Of a stretch of DNA of 64,000 bases, positions 40,161 to 48,126 are shown piece after piece. The first letter of the stretch is position 1. Each line of letters starts with the position of its first letter. The notes beneath the pieces were generated by a model, which did not search any database, was not told where the DNA came from, and worked only from the letters and a program-made list of their open reading frames with translations. The position numbers and the translations under genes are program-made. This stretch comes from UBA285 sp049970695 (GTDB lineage Archaea > Thermoproteota > Thermoprotei_A > Sulfolobales > Desulfurococcaceae): the NCBI GenBank assembly GCA_049970695.1, contig JBMFML010000006.1, positions 10,972 to 74,971 of the forward strand, in the 5' to 3' direction.

Positions 40161-40850
40161 ATGCCGAGAGGAGCGGGCGTGCTGTTCACGGGCGGCAAGG
40201 ACTCTGTCTACGCGCTGCACAAGGCCTTGAGTGAGGGCTATGAAGTCAAAGTCCTCTTAACAGTCATTCCTCACTACGAGCATTCGATGCTCTACCACAA
40301 ACCCCCCTACCAGGTCTTGCTCGCGCAGGCGAAATCTCTAGGTATACCACTGGAATCTGTTGGACTGAGCTCGCAGGAAGGCGAGCTTAGCGCGCTAGAA
40401 CACTTGCTTAAGAGAGCCCGCGACAAATACGGCGTAGAGCTTGTCGTGACTGGTGCTCTCAAAAGCAATTTTCAGAGAAGGAAGTTCGCCGAAGCCGCTT
40501 CAAAACTCGGCATGGAAGTATACTCGCCGCACTGGGGGCTGAGCGATGAAGAGTACATGGAGAGCTTGTTAAGGCATGGAATAAAGTTCATCATAGTGTC
40601 GATCACATCGATGGGGATACCACTCGGTCTCCTGGGTAAGGTCTTCGCACCAGAAGACCTCGAGGTTCTCAAAAAGCTGAGCAAGAAGTACGGCTTTAAC
40701 CTCTCTTTCGAAGGGGGAGAAGCAGAGACTCTCGTAGTAGATGCGCCGCTCTTCAAGTATAGGCTTGAAGTTGAAGGAAGGCCTGTTGTGGTTTCGGAGT
40801 ACGAGGGCTACTTTGTTGTAAGCAAGTGTAAACTTGTCAAAAAGTCTTAA
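40161..40850 (+). CDS. dph6: Diphthine-ammonia ligase (Dph6) family
   Basis: A 229-residue ATP-pyrophosphatase that amidates diphthine in elongation factor 2, the last step of diphthamide synthesis. The PP-loop FTGGKDSVYALHKAL is near the start, and the diagnostic FEGGEAETLVVDAPLF is near residue 200; VTGALKSNFQRRK lies between. ATG at 40161 is used. The frame also has a TTG at 40134, but this would lie ahead of the predicted transcription start. The last bases overlap the converging small gene by four. Confidence 0.9.
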   Translation: MPRGAGVLFTGGKDSVYALHKALSEGYEVKVLLTVIPHYEHSMLYHKPPYQVLLAQAKSLGIPLESVGLSSQEGELSALEHLLKRARDKYGVELVVTGALKSNFQRRKFAEAASKLGMEVYSPHWGLSDEEYMESLLRHGIKFIIVSITSMGIPLGLLGKVFAPEDLEVLKKLSKKYGFNLSFEGGEAETLVVDAPLFKYRLEVEGRPVVVSEYEGYFVVSKCKLVKKS

Positions 40851-41104
40851 GGCGGGCCTTCAGCAGTCTTTGTGTAGAAGACCCTAATGGTCTCTGCGAG
40901 GTGTTCTGGTTTCGTGTACCACTTGTCGTACTTGTAGCTCTTGCCTTCTATGACTAGAGTTACGTAGTCCCTTTCGTCTATTACCCTTGTCTCGGGCTTG
41001 CCCGCTACAATGACTATTGTTTCGCGTGGATTTACGTCCTGGAAGCGCACTCCGGGGAGCTTGCTGATCAGCTGTATTTTGAGTTGCTTTAAGTACTCGC
41101 TCAT
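40847..41104 (-). CDS. Unrecognised 85-residue protein
   Basis: A small soluble protein with an N-terminal amphipathic helix (MSEYLKQLKIQLISKL), a beta-rich centre (ETIVIVAGKPETR, YVTLVIEGKSYKYDKWY) and no cysteines. CTATTTAAGG, read on this strand near 41139-41149, may be its TATA box. The ATG start is clear. Function unknown. Confidence 0.65.
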   Translation of the reverse strand: MSEYLKQLKIQLISKLPGVRFQDVNPRETIVIVAGKPETRVIDERDYVTLVIEGKSYKYDKWYTKPEHLAETIRVFYTKTAEGPP

Positions 41105-41224
41105 GTTATCAGCCAGAAATTCACTTAAGCCCCCCGCCCTTAAATAGCTTAATAGCAGCGCATACGCCTGAAAGCATTACTGCCTACTAGAAGCTCCGCC
41201 GAGTGCCAATTTCCCGTTTCTTAG

Positions 41225-42673
41225 CTAGTAAGTCACACCCAGCAGGGCAAGTCTGTCTGCACGCCTTCCACTACATGTTGTGAGCTCGGCGGGGTTTGGA
41301 AGCTCTATTGGCGACTCGACAATTTCTCCGAGAACCCCCATTCCAAAGGTTTTTTCAAGCAGCTCCGCGTCTTCTCTGCTTCCATCCCAGGGAGCCACTA
41401 CTAGCCCTCTGAAGCCGCTAACCTGGCTGCAGTTTGTTACTATTTTTGTGAGCTTCTTCAAGTGCTCTAGCGCTCTAGCTTTTAGGGATTTTGAGAGCTC
41501 TTGCCAGGCTTCTTTGAGGGTTTTGATGGCTTCCTCGAGCTTTACCGTCTGCTTCGGTGCTCCATCTCTCCTGGCGATAGTGATGGTTCTCGTCTCAAGC
41601 TCCCTCCTGCCTACTTCAATGCGCGTTGGGACGCCCTTCATTTCCCAGTAGTAGTACTTCCAGCCAGGGGTGTGTTCGGGGTCGTCGTCGAGGTGTGCTC
41701 TGATGCCGTTCTCTGCGAGGTAGTCCCTAATTCTCCTGGCGTAATCGAGTACGTCGGTTTCTTCGCGCCTAGCTATTGGGACTATGACTACTTGTATTGG
41801 AGCTACCTCTGGTGGGAATACCAGCCCTGTTTCGTCCCCGTGAATGGCTATAACAGCGCCTAGGACCCTTTCGCTGACTCCATAGCAGGTCTGGTACACA
41901 TACTTGACACTTCCATCGCTGTCCATGAACTTTATGTCAAATGCCCTAGCAAACCTCTGGCCCAAGTTTATTACGCTTCCCAGCTCCAGGCCCTTGCCAT
42001 CCGGCATTACTGTCACGAAGTCGTAGTTGTACTCCGCGCCAGCAAAGGTATCCCAGGGCGGCGTCTTAACGATGAAGTAAGGGAGTAGGAGCCTGTCGAA
42101 GAACTCCTTGTATATTCTAATGGCCTCGCTTATTTGGCTTTCTGCTTCTTCGGGCGTTGCATGGGCTGTGTGAGCCTCTATGAAGCCCATTATCTCCCTA
42201 ACTCTCAGAATTGGGTGTGTCATCTTGGTCTCGTACCTGAAGACGTTGACTACTTGGTACATCTTTAGTGGCAAGTCCCTGCGGCCTTTAATCCACGTAC
42301 TCCACATGTAGTACATTACAGTCTCGCTCGTAGGCCTAATGAATAGCCTCTCATTAAACTTCTTCGTGGCAGTGCCCTCAACAACAAACGTCTCGCCGCC
42401 AAAGCCTTCGAGGAAGTCTTTTTCTCTCGAGAACACGGACTCGGGTATTAGAGTTGGAAAGTAGGCTTCTTGGTGCCCTGTTTTCTCGAGTAATTCTATG
42501 AGTATTCTCTGGACTAGCCGGAGGGCCCTCAGCCCATAGGGCTTCCAGACAATCATGCCCTTGACTGGGTACCTGATGTCCACTATGTCGGCTTCTCTAA
42601 GCACTGCGTGGTACCACTCGTCAAAGTCCTTGTACTTGTCTATTCTTATGCTCTTCCATGCCACTAGAGCCAC
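41225..42673 (-). CDS. proS: Prolyl-tRNA synthetase (archaeal/eukaryotic type)
   Basis: A 482-residue class IIa synthetase that charges tRNA-Pro. Motifs visible are the N-terminal DIRYPVKGMIVWKPYG, FIRPTSETVMYYMWSTWI, motif 2 FRYETKMTHPILRVREI, the ATP site VIAIHGDETGLVFPPEVAP, the anticodon-binding QVVIVPIARREE, and the C-terminal zinc-like domain ending in TTCSGRRADRLALLGVTY. The tail ends in Tyr, as usual for this type. GTG 42673 overlaps the previous gene by 53 bases; GTG 42664 is an alternative. Confidence 0.96.
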   Translation of the reverse strand: MALVAWKSIRIDKYKDFDEWYHAVLREADIVDIRYPVKGMIVWKPYGLRALRLVQRILIELLEKTGHQEAYFPTLIPESVFSREKDFLEGFGGETFVVEGTATKKFNERLFIRPTSETVMYYMWSTWIKGRRDLPLKMYQVVNVFRYETKMTHPILRVREIMGFIEAHTAHATPEEAESQISEAIRIYKEFFDRLLLPYFIVKTPPWDTFAGAEYNYDFVTVMPDGKGLELGSVINLGQRFARAFDIKFMDSDGSVKYVYQTCYGVSERVLGAVIAIHGDETGLVFPPEVAPIQVVIVPIARREETDVLDYARRIRDYLAENGIRAHLDDDPEHTPGWKYYYWEMKGVPTRIEVGRRELETRTITIARRDGAPKQTVKLEEAIKTLKEAWQELSKSLKARALEHLKKLTKIVTNCSQVSGFRGLVVAPWDGSREDAELLEKTFGMGVLGEIVESPIELPNPAELTTCSGRRADRLALLGVTY

Positions 42674-44207
42674 CTGCTTCCTTCATGCAGAGAAGTCTAA
42701 GCACGGCGCGCTCTACAGAGTCTTTCAGCCTGTTAACCCAGTAATTCAGGTATCCTTCTATAAATATTTTGGAGCTCGCACTGCCTCGAGGACTGTAAGG
42801 AGAGCAGGCCTCGCTGTAGCATACAACGACGTCACCTCTACACTCAACTAAGTAGCCCCCCACAGCCCTTAGCATTTCCTGCGAGAGAGGCGAAAACAGT
42901 GAGGCCTCACTATATGCTTTAAGGGGCTTTGTACACGCAGCATAAGCCGCGACGTAGGCTGCTTTTAAGGCCTCTCTCAAGCCCCCGAGGTTCCTGCTTA
43001 GGCTTGCCGCGTCTAAGAGCCTAGAGGCTGCTACTCTCACTTCAAGCCTTGCTTCACCGAGCTTCATCTCGGCGTACTTACGGATCTTTTCGAGCCACTC
43101 AGCACCGGGCTTGATTTCTCTAATTAAAGCAAGCAGCAGCTCTAGCAACTTCTCTGCCTCTACCGAGTTTATTCCTTGTTGAGTAGTTGCATTGTGGTGT
43201 ATCCAGGTCTCTGGAAGCGTTGTTATAGTCGCTGCTGCTACGCCGTGCTCGACGTAAGGGCCGCTCTCCATGAACATGTGATTGAAGTCTACGCGGCTTA
43301 GCAGGCGAGCAAAGTAGTCATAGAGGGCTGGGTGCGCGTGCACAGTTAGCTGACCAGTTGAGTGCAGGGGTCCGAGGGCAACTGCGTAGGACACCTTATC
43401 CAGCTCGCCTCTGGCTTCTAGTATTCGAAGAAGGTATCTTTCTCCCCAAGTGTAGTGATACTCCGTGAACTCTAGGTCTCCGACATCTCTGGCAGTGTAG
43501 GAGACTACGACTAAGTTGACTGGTAAGTCTGCCCTTCTCGCTTTTTCGAGTAACCGGGGAAGGAGGCTTGATGAAGCGCTCTCGGGAGAGCCGAGTAGCG
43601 CGTCGTGGTGCGCGACTACGTGTACGTCGTTTTCGCCGCTTCCATTAACTCTTGCAAGCAAAATGCGGCTTGAGCCCCTTTCCAATCTATGGCTTGCAGT
43701 TATCGAGAATCTCTTTTCAAGCATGGCTAGTGCTGTTTCGCTATCTACAGATAAGACTGGTATGTGCAGAGGTACTGATGGAGCTCGCGAAAAGCCTGGA
43801 GAGCCCAAAACGACGTCGGCCTTGAGGTAGTTACCCGGCACGAGGACTATCGCCTCCGGGCTTTTCCTGGCTAGGCTGTAAATCGCTACTCTAAGCTCCT
43901 CGGGCTTCTTCGGGTACTCCATTAAGACGATCTTGCCTGCTAAGTCCTTTTCTAGGAGCTCCTCGTACGGAGCCTTAATAACGCCGTTAGGGCCCGTATC
44001 GAGTTCCACGCCACTACTGTAGGGCAGGAGCGCGCACGGCTTTTCGACATCACCAACGGTAATGGCACACTCGTAGTTCCAAGTATACACGGGCACGCTT
44101 ACGTAGTCCACAGAGTCTGCAAGCTCCTTGAAGACTTTTCTAAGGCTTTCTGCTAATTCTAGTTCGCGTTGACTCCCAGGTAGCACGTTGGGAGTACTCG
44201 TAGACAT
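42621..44207 (-). CDS. M28-like peptidase family protein, probably altered active site
   Basis: A 528-residue soluble protein. Residues about 60-175 resemble a PA-type insert (KIVLMEYPKKPEELRVAIYS). A peptidase-like domain then shows VHVVAHHDALLG (His-His-Asp, like the first zinc ligand region of M28 aminopeptidases) and ETWIHHNATTQQGINS in the place of the last His. The loop that normally brings the bridging Asp (GAxDNxSG) reads SPESASSSLLP, so metal binding is doubtful. A helical C-terminal domain with seven cysteines follows (about 380-528). ATG start; the 3' end overlaps proS by 53 bases. Confidence 0.6.
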   Translation of the reverse strand: MSTSTPNVLPGSQRELELAESLRKVFKELADSVDYVSVPVYTWNYECAITVGDVEKPCALLPYSSGVELDTGPNGVIKAPYEELLEKDLAGKIVLMEYPKKPEELRVAIYSLARKSPEAIVLVPGNYLKADVVLGSPGFSRAPSVPLHIPVLSVDSETALAMLEKRFSITASHRLERGSSRILLARVNGSGENDVHVVAHHDALLGSPESASSSLLPRLLEKARRADLPVNLVVVSYTARDVGDLEFTEYHYTWGERYLLRILEARGELDKVSYAVALGPLHSTGQLTVHAHPALYDYFARLLSRVDFNHMFMESGPYVEHGVAAATITTLPETWIHHNATTQQGINSVEAEKLLELLLALIREIKPGAEWLEKIRKYAEMKLGEARLEVRVAASRLLDAASLSRNLGGLREALKAAYVAAYAACTKPLKAYSEASLFSPLSQEMLRAVGGYLVECRGDVVVCYSEACSPYSPRGSASSKIFIEGYLNYWVNRLKDSVERAVLRLLCMKEAGGSSGMEEHKNRQVQGL

Positions 44208-44255
44208 GTTCAGTAGGCCTTTGTCAAGGCTTTTAACGACTCTAGCTTAGTAGCG

Positions 44256-44732
44256 ATGTGTGAGGACCCTGAAATGGTTGACATAGTAGAACTCGACAAA
44301 GTTAGGAATTTAGATGCATTCTTGAAGAAGCTGGCAGAGCGTGGGTTTCAAGTCGAGGCAAGTGCGCACGTTGTCTTAGAAGACCACAGTGAGCTGAGCC
44401 TCTACAAAGTCTACAAAAACTCCACGTTAGTAGCATACGTGGTTGCGCACTACATAACTCAGTACTACAAAGCAGTACTATCCGAGGCAGAGAGTGATAG
44501 CGAGTTTCTGAAAAAGCTACTTGAAATAAAACACTCCGGTGAGAGGTGGAGCGCTCCCGTGAACCCCGTTTACCTACTCACGTATACTAGCGACCTCTCC
44601 GAGGTGATTAGTAGCTACGAAGACGACTATCCTACTCGAGAAGCCGCTGAGCTCGTAGAAGTGTATAGAAGCAGGAACCCCAATTACAGGCTGATACCTA
44701 GAGTAGTCGTTGCTAGACTCAAAGAGGGTTAG
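44256..44732 (+). CDS. Unrecognised 158-residue protein
   Basis: A soluble, acidic protein with alternating helices and strands (NLDAFLKKLAERGFQVEASA; LVAYVVAHYITQYYKAVL). Only Cys2 is present. It stands alone on the plus strand between two minus-strand genes and overlaps the end of the XerA gene by four bases. ATG 44256 is used; ATG 44274 is equally possible. No family is recognised. Confidence 0.65.
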   Translation: MCEDPEMVDIVELDKVRNLDAFLKKLAERGFQVEASAHVVLEDHSELSLYKVYKNSTLVAYVVAHYITQYYKAVLSEAESDSEFLKKLLEIKHSGERWSAPVNPVYLLTYTSDLSEVISSYEDDYPTREAAELVEVYRSRNPNYRLIPRVVVARLKEG

Positions 44733-45742
44733 CTCTCTCCAGCGAGGGCTTTTGCTTCCTCTGCTCTAGAGCCTAAGTTAAGTCCGCAGTAGGGGCAGAA
44801 GATGGCGTCCTGTGGAACGACGCTATTGCACGAGCTGCAGATGCGCGGTTCTACGACTCTCCCCATCTTCTCTTCATACTCCTTCTTGACGTCTTCAATT
44901 GTCAAGTGCAGGTATACTTGCGTTGTTCTTATGTCGCTATGCCCCAGAAGCCTTTGAAGACTCGGCAAGCTAAGCCCTTTCTTAATTGCTAGTGTCGCAA
45001 AAGTGTGCCTAAACACGTGTGGCCTGACTTTAGACAGATCTATACCGGCCTTCTTGGCAAGCTTCTTTACTTTCTTGTAGAGTGCGCTGTAGGATATCTT
45101 GAACAACTTGTCCTTGGATCCAAGCCTGTTCAGCTTTATCCACGCTCCCAGTAGTTCGAAGACCTCGCGTGGTGCTGTAACAAGCCTCTCTTTTCCATAC
45201 TTTGCAGACCTCACTCTGATAATGCCTTTTGCCAAGTCAATGTCTTCTACTCTAAGGTTTAGTAGCTCTCTACTTCGAAGCCCCGTTGAAACTAGGAGAA
45301 GGAGCAGCAGCCTGTCCTGGGGCTTTGTGGCTACCGCGAGTAGTCTCGCAACCTCTTCTTCCGAGAGGGCCTCTATTCGCTGCGGCTTGCGGACTACTCG
45401 GGGAACCTTGATCTTCAAGCCCAGCCACTGAAAGAACCTCCTGAGGAATAAACTGTAGTAATGGAGAGTTACCTGCCACTTGTCGGGGTCGCTCGTCTTG
45501 GCGCCCGGAAATCCCGATTTCAGCCTCTCGTTTCTCCAGCTAATGATGTCCCTCAGGGTTACTTCTCGTAAAGGCTTGTTTTTCACAAAGCCGAGGAAGT
45601 CTCTTATAGCCGCCATGTAGGCCTTAATGGTCTCTTCACTAGCACCAGAAGCCCTGAGCGTGTCTTCAAATTCCCTAACTATTTCCTCGTTGCTGAGCTC
45701 TAATATGCCATCAGGAGCCTCGGCAAGCTCCAGCCTTGGCAA
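44729..45742 (-). CDS. xerA: XerA-type tyrosine recombinase with C-terminal zinc ribbon
   Basis: A 337-residue tyrosine recombinase. The N-terminal SAM-like DNA-binding domain covers residues about 17-110. Catalytic residues are Arg156 (STGLRSREL), a lysine in SAKYGKERL, His242 and Arg245 (PHVFRHTF), His268 (LLGHSDI) and Tyr277 (TTQVYLHL). XerA resolves chromosome dimers at a dif-like site. After the catalytic domain there is a zinc ribbon, CSSC (302-305) and CPYC (316-319), which the Pyrococcus XerA I know lacks. The gene order shows no integrated element or att site nearby, so a housekeeping role is likelier than an integrase. Confidence 0.92.
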   Translation of the reverse strand: MPRLELAEAPDGILELSNEEIVREFEDTLRASGASEETIKAYMAAIRDFLGFVKNKPLREVTLRDIISWRNERLKSGFPGAKTSDPDKWQVTLHYYSLFLRRFFQWLGLKIKVPRVVRKPQRIEALSEEEVARLLAVATKPQDRLLLLLLVSTGLRSRELLNLRVEDIDLAKGIIRVRSAKYGKERLVTAPREVFELLGAWIKLNRLGSKDKLFKISYSALYKKVKKLAKKAGIDLSKVRPHVFRHTFATLAIKKGLSLPSLQRLLGHSDIRTTQVYLHLTIEDVKKEYEEKMGRVVEPRICSSCNSVVPQDAIFCPYCGLNLGSRAEEAKALAGES

Positions 45743-45793
45743 GCGAGCCCCGGCATGGAAGTCCTTAAAAAATGGAAATTAAGGAGCAGGGGT

Positions 45794-46633
45794 CTACACT
45801 AAAGACTGCATTTTTTCCCTCACGAGACTTAACGCCTGCTCTTTCGAGATTTCAAATGGCTTTACCTTCTTCATGTCACTTAGTACTTTCTCGGGGTTTT
45901 TCTCGTAGTCTTCTCGTCTACCCTTAGACCTCACTATGTACCTGAAGCACTTGTCGCCGTAGATTACTACAGCATCAATGACGACCTCGTCACCACTCGG
46001 ACTCACCGAGGCAAGCCCCATTGAAGCGCCTTCTTTGCTAGCGAACTTAATGAGATAGCCTCCCTCGACAGTCTCGCCTATCAAGTCGGCTGAGCCGATG
46101 TGGCTAACGACGTCCTCAACTACTGCTACTGGAGGAGCTGGTGGAGGTGTTGGTGGTGTGGGTGGCGGAGGCGGCGCTCTTTCCTCTTCTTCTGGTGCTT
46201 CGAATGCTCTTACTGCAGCTTCTACTTCAGCTGGTGCACGCCTAAACGACTCGAGTATCTGGGTCAGTTTCTCGGATACCATGCGGCTTACCACTCTAGC
46301 GACGTTCTCGTCTGGAACTCTCTTGAAGACCTCTAAGCGGAGGGTTTCGTATAGCCACTTTACTCTCTTCGAGGGCTCAACGACGTAGCTTATTCTGGCC
46401 CTAACAACGTCTCCCTTGTCTACTCTAAGCTCGTTTACCAGTATGTTGTACAAGACCACGTTGAGCTCTGCTGCAGCTCTCGCAACTTCTCTCGCAAATT
46501 CCTTGTCTTGCTTTACGAGGTCTTTGAGCTGCGCGAAGAGCGTCTTCCTAACTTTATCTGCATACGCTCCCGCTATTATGAGCCCTGTACTGAGCTCTCT
46601 CTGCTCCGGAGCCGCGCTCAATGGTGTCACCAA
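45794..46633 (-). CDS. Unrecognised archaeal protein with proline-rich linker (possibly DUF2258-type)
   Basis: A 279-residue protein in two parts. Residues 14 to about 135 begin LSTGLIIAGAYADKVRKTLF, which I recall from a crenarchaeal family of unknown function (DUF2258, from memory). A proline-rich linker (about 152-170, PPPPPTPPTPPPAPP) leads to a C-terminal domain of about 105 residues (ADLIGETVEGGYLIKFASKE). TTG 46633 and GTG 46630 are both usable starts. Two TTATATTACT repeats lie upstream. Function unknown. Confidence 0.7.
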   Translation of the reverse strand: MVTPLSAAPEQRELSTGLIIAGAYADKVRKTLFAQLKDLVKQDKEFAREVARAAAELNVVLYNILVNELRVDKGDVVRARISYVVEPSKRVKWLYETLRLEVFKRVPDENVARVVSRMVSEKLTQILESFRRAPAEVEAAVRAFEAPEEEERAPPPPPTPPTPPPAPPVAVVEDVVSHIGSADLIGETVEGGYLIKFASKEGASMGLASVSPSGDEVVIDAVVIYGDKCFRYIVRSKGRREDYEKNPEKVLSDMKKVKPFEISKEQALSLVREKMQSLV

Positions 46634-46636
46634 AAG

Positions 46637-46668
46637 TTATATTACTCGCGTGGCGGGATTATATTACT
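46637..46668. repeat. Direct repeat TTATATTACT, 22-base spacing, in a divergent promoter
   Basis: The decamer occurs at 46637-46646 and 46659-46668, exactly 22 bases (about two helical turns) apart. Each copy can act as a TATA box: the right copy for the minus gene starting near 46633, the left or right copy for the plus gene starting near 46707. It may also be an operator pair. Confidence 0.45.
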
Positions 46669-46706
46669 GGGAAGTATTAGGCGCTACGCAGAGGCGAGGC
46701 ATTGCC

Positions 46707-46940
46707 TTGGCGAGCCGCGTCTTGAACTTTTCAGGCGTAATTGTGAGTGCCGAGGACGAAGACGGCACTGTCGCACTATACATCTACGGAGAGATAGGTG
46801 ACAGAGAGGGGTACTTCTATGTGAGGGTCTCGAGAGAAAGGGCCGAGAAAATACTGGCACTGGGCATTGGACAGAGAATTGAGGGCAGGGGCGTACTAGT
46901 CTCTGAAGAGCCCCTCGTAGTAGAAGCAGTGGAAGACTAG
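46707..46940 (+). CDS. Unrecognised small protein, possibly OB-fold
   Basis: A 77-residue protein from TTG 46707 (MASRVLNFSGVIVSAEDEDG). It has the strand pattern VIVSAEDEDGTVALYIYGEI, then EKILALGIGQRIEGRGVLVS, as in small OB-fold nucleic-acid-binding proteins. The frame is open further upstream to 46416, but that part is the reverse complement of the neighbouring gene and holds the promoter repeats, so it is not used. The stop is directly followed by the next start (46941). Confidence 0.6.
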   Translation: MASRVLNFSGVIVSAEDEDGTVALYIYGEIGDREGYFYVRVSRERAEKILALGIGQRIEGRGVLVSEEPLVVEAVED

Positions 46941-47420
46941 GTGGGAGGAGTGCTCAGGCTGCTTGTTAAGCCTCCTAGAATCAAGGTTCTCGAAGCTGCT
47001 GGATCTATCGGTGATGGGAGAGTGAAGGTGTACTCTGATACTAAGGCTGTGGTTAAGTCTAGCATGGGTGATCGAGAGTACAAAGTTGTGGTCGTCCCAG
47101 AAGGCGATAGCGTGTATAGAGCCTACAGCAATGACAATGGAACAATCTACAGAGGCTACATCGGGTACCCGATACTAGCCTTCATGATGGTAAAAGACAT
47201 TCTGCCCGTTGACAACGACGTCGTGAGGGCCATGTCTAATGTACCGTGGAAGGAGCTCAACGAGAGGTATCAGAAGTACTCTATTGTCGAGAACATCGTG
47301 ATAGCGAGAGCCGAGAAACTGGGCGTCCCAAGGAGCGTCATAGACGACTACGTCAACCTAGTCTTCAAGAAGCTGGGCTTGATGAGAGTCTACTTTGACG
47401 AGTCGCTTGCGCGGAGCTAG
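46941..47420 (+). CDS. Unrecognised 159-residue protein
   Basis: A soluble protein: a beta-rich first half (RVKVYSDTKAVVKSSMGDRE, YKVVVVPEGDSVYRAYSND) and a helical second half (PWKELNERYQKYSIVENIVI). It has no cysteines. It follows the OB-like gene without a gap, so the two form one unit. GTG start. No family is recognised. Confidence 0.68.
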   Translation: MGGVLRLLVKPPRIKVLEAAGSIGDGRVKVYSDTKAVVKSSMGDREYKVVVVPEGDSVYRAYSNDNGTIYRGYIGYPILAFMMVKDILPVDNDVVRAMSNVPWKELNERYQKYSIVENIVIARAEKLGVPRSVIDDYVNLVFKKLGLMRVYFDESLARS

Positions 47421-48064
47421 GCAAGCGAAAGCCTGCCTCTCGCTACCTTGAAGTACTTCCTCCTAGTAAGCCACACCAAGATGTTTCTAGCCCTCTGCTT
47501 GTCAACGCCGAGCTCCAGAGATATCAAGCGGACGGCGTCTTTCACTGTTAGCTCGCCGTAGTCGGACATGGCGCTCTTTAAAACCTCGTAGGCCCTGCCA
47601 TAAGTGCCAGGCGGTTTCTCAACGACCCTGAGCTCCTCGCCGAGCCTCACTCTAATTGACAAGCCCTCTTGTGGAATCTTAAAGACGTACTCGCTCAGCG
47701 TGCTACTAACGCGCGAGAAGTAGACAACCAAGTAGCCCTTTGGGTAGTAGCTGCGGGGCGCTGTGAAGACGACTATGTTCTTAGCTGCGCACTTTTCGAG
47801 CAGCCGCAAACCTGCAAACCCGTAGACCAGTACGTGCTTGCCGCCTGCGCAGGCCTCTTCCAAATTTGTGGAGAATTCAACCGAGCCTAGCACGTCGAGA
47901 GGGAGGTAGCGGGCCAGTACTCCCGAGTTGTCGACGACTACTGGCGATGCGCCCCGCTTAATCCACTCTCTCAGTACTAGGGCAGATAGCTTAGCCAAGG
48001 CATTAACACTGCGCGATGACACAACGACTCTGCCGCTGGAAATCCTCTGCAAGACCTCGCTCAC
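47417..48064 (-). CDS. Unrecognised protein with C-terminal winged-helix-like region
   Basis: A 215-residue protein. The N-terminal half has alternating strands and helices (GRVVVSSRSVNALAKLSALV, ASPVVVDNSGVLARYLP, KHVLVYGFAGLRLLEKC), recalling a nucleotide-binding fold but without a P-loop. The C-terminal 65 residues (ELTVKDAVRLISLELGVDKQ, then ARNILVWLTRRKYFKVARG) look like a winged helix. A role in regulation or DNA maintenance is possible. The end overlaps the converging gene by four bases. Confidence 0.65.
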   Translation of the reverse strand: MSEVLQRISSGRVVVSSRSVNALAKLSALVLREWIKRGASPVVVDNSGVLARYLPLDVLGSVEFSTNLEEACAGGKHVLVYGFAGLRLLEKCAAKNIVVFTAPRSYYPKGYLVVYFSRVSSTLSEYVFKIPQEGLSIRVRLGEELRVVEKPPGTYGRAYEVLKSAMSDYGELTVKDAVRLISLELGVDKQRARNILVWLTRRKYFKVARGRLSLA

Positions 48065-48126
48065 TCTAAGGCCCCTCGCACGTTTAACTGTTTATCAGCT
48101 TATTGGCGTATAAACCCGGAGGGTGA

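Noticed and set aside
44729..45742. XerA gene as the integrase of an integrated element
   Set aside because: No att repeat, tRNA-end duplication or virus/plasmid genes lie around it; tRNA-Pro (49747) and tRNA-Ile (28059) are intact without nearby partial copies that I could see.
46416..46706. Upstream extension of the small OB-like gene
   Set aside because: It is the reverse complement of the neighbouring gene and includes both promoter repeats; TTG 46707 gives a compact domain.
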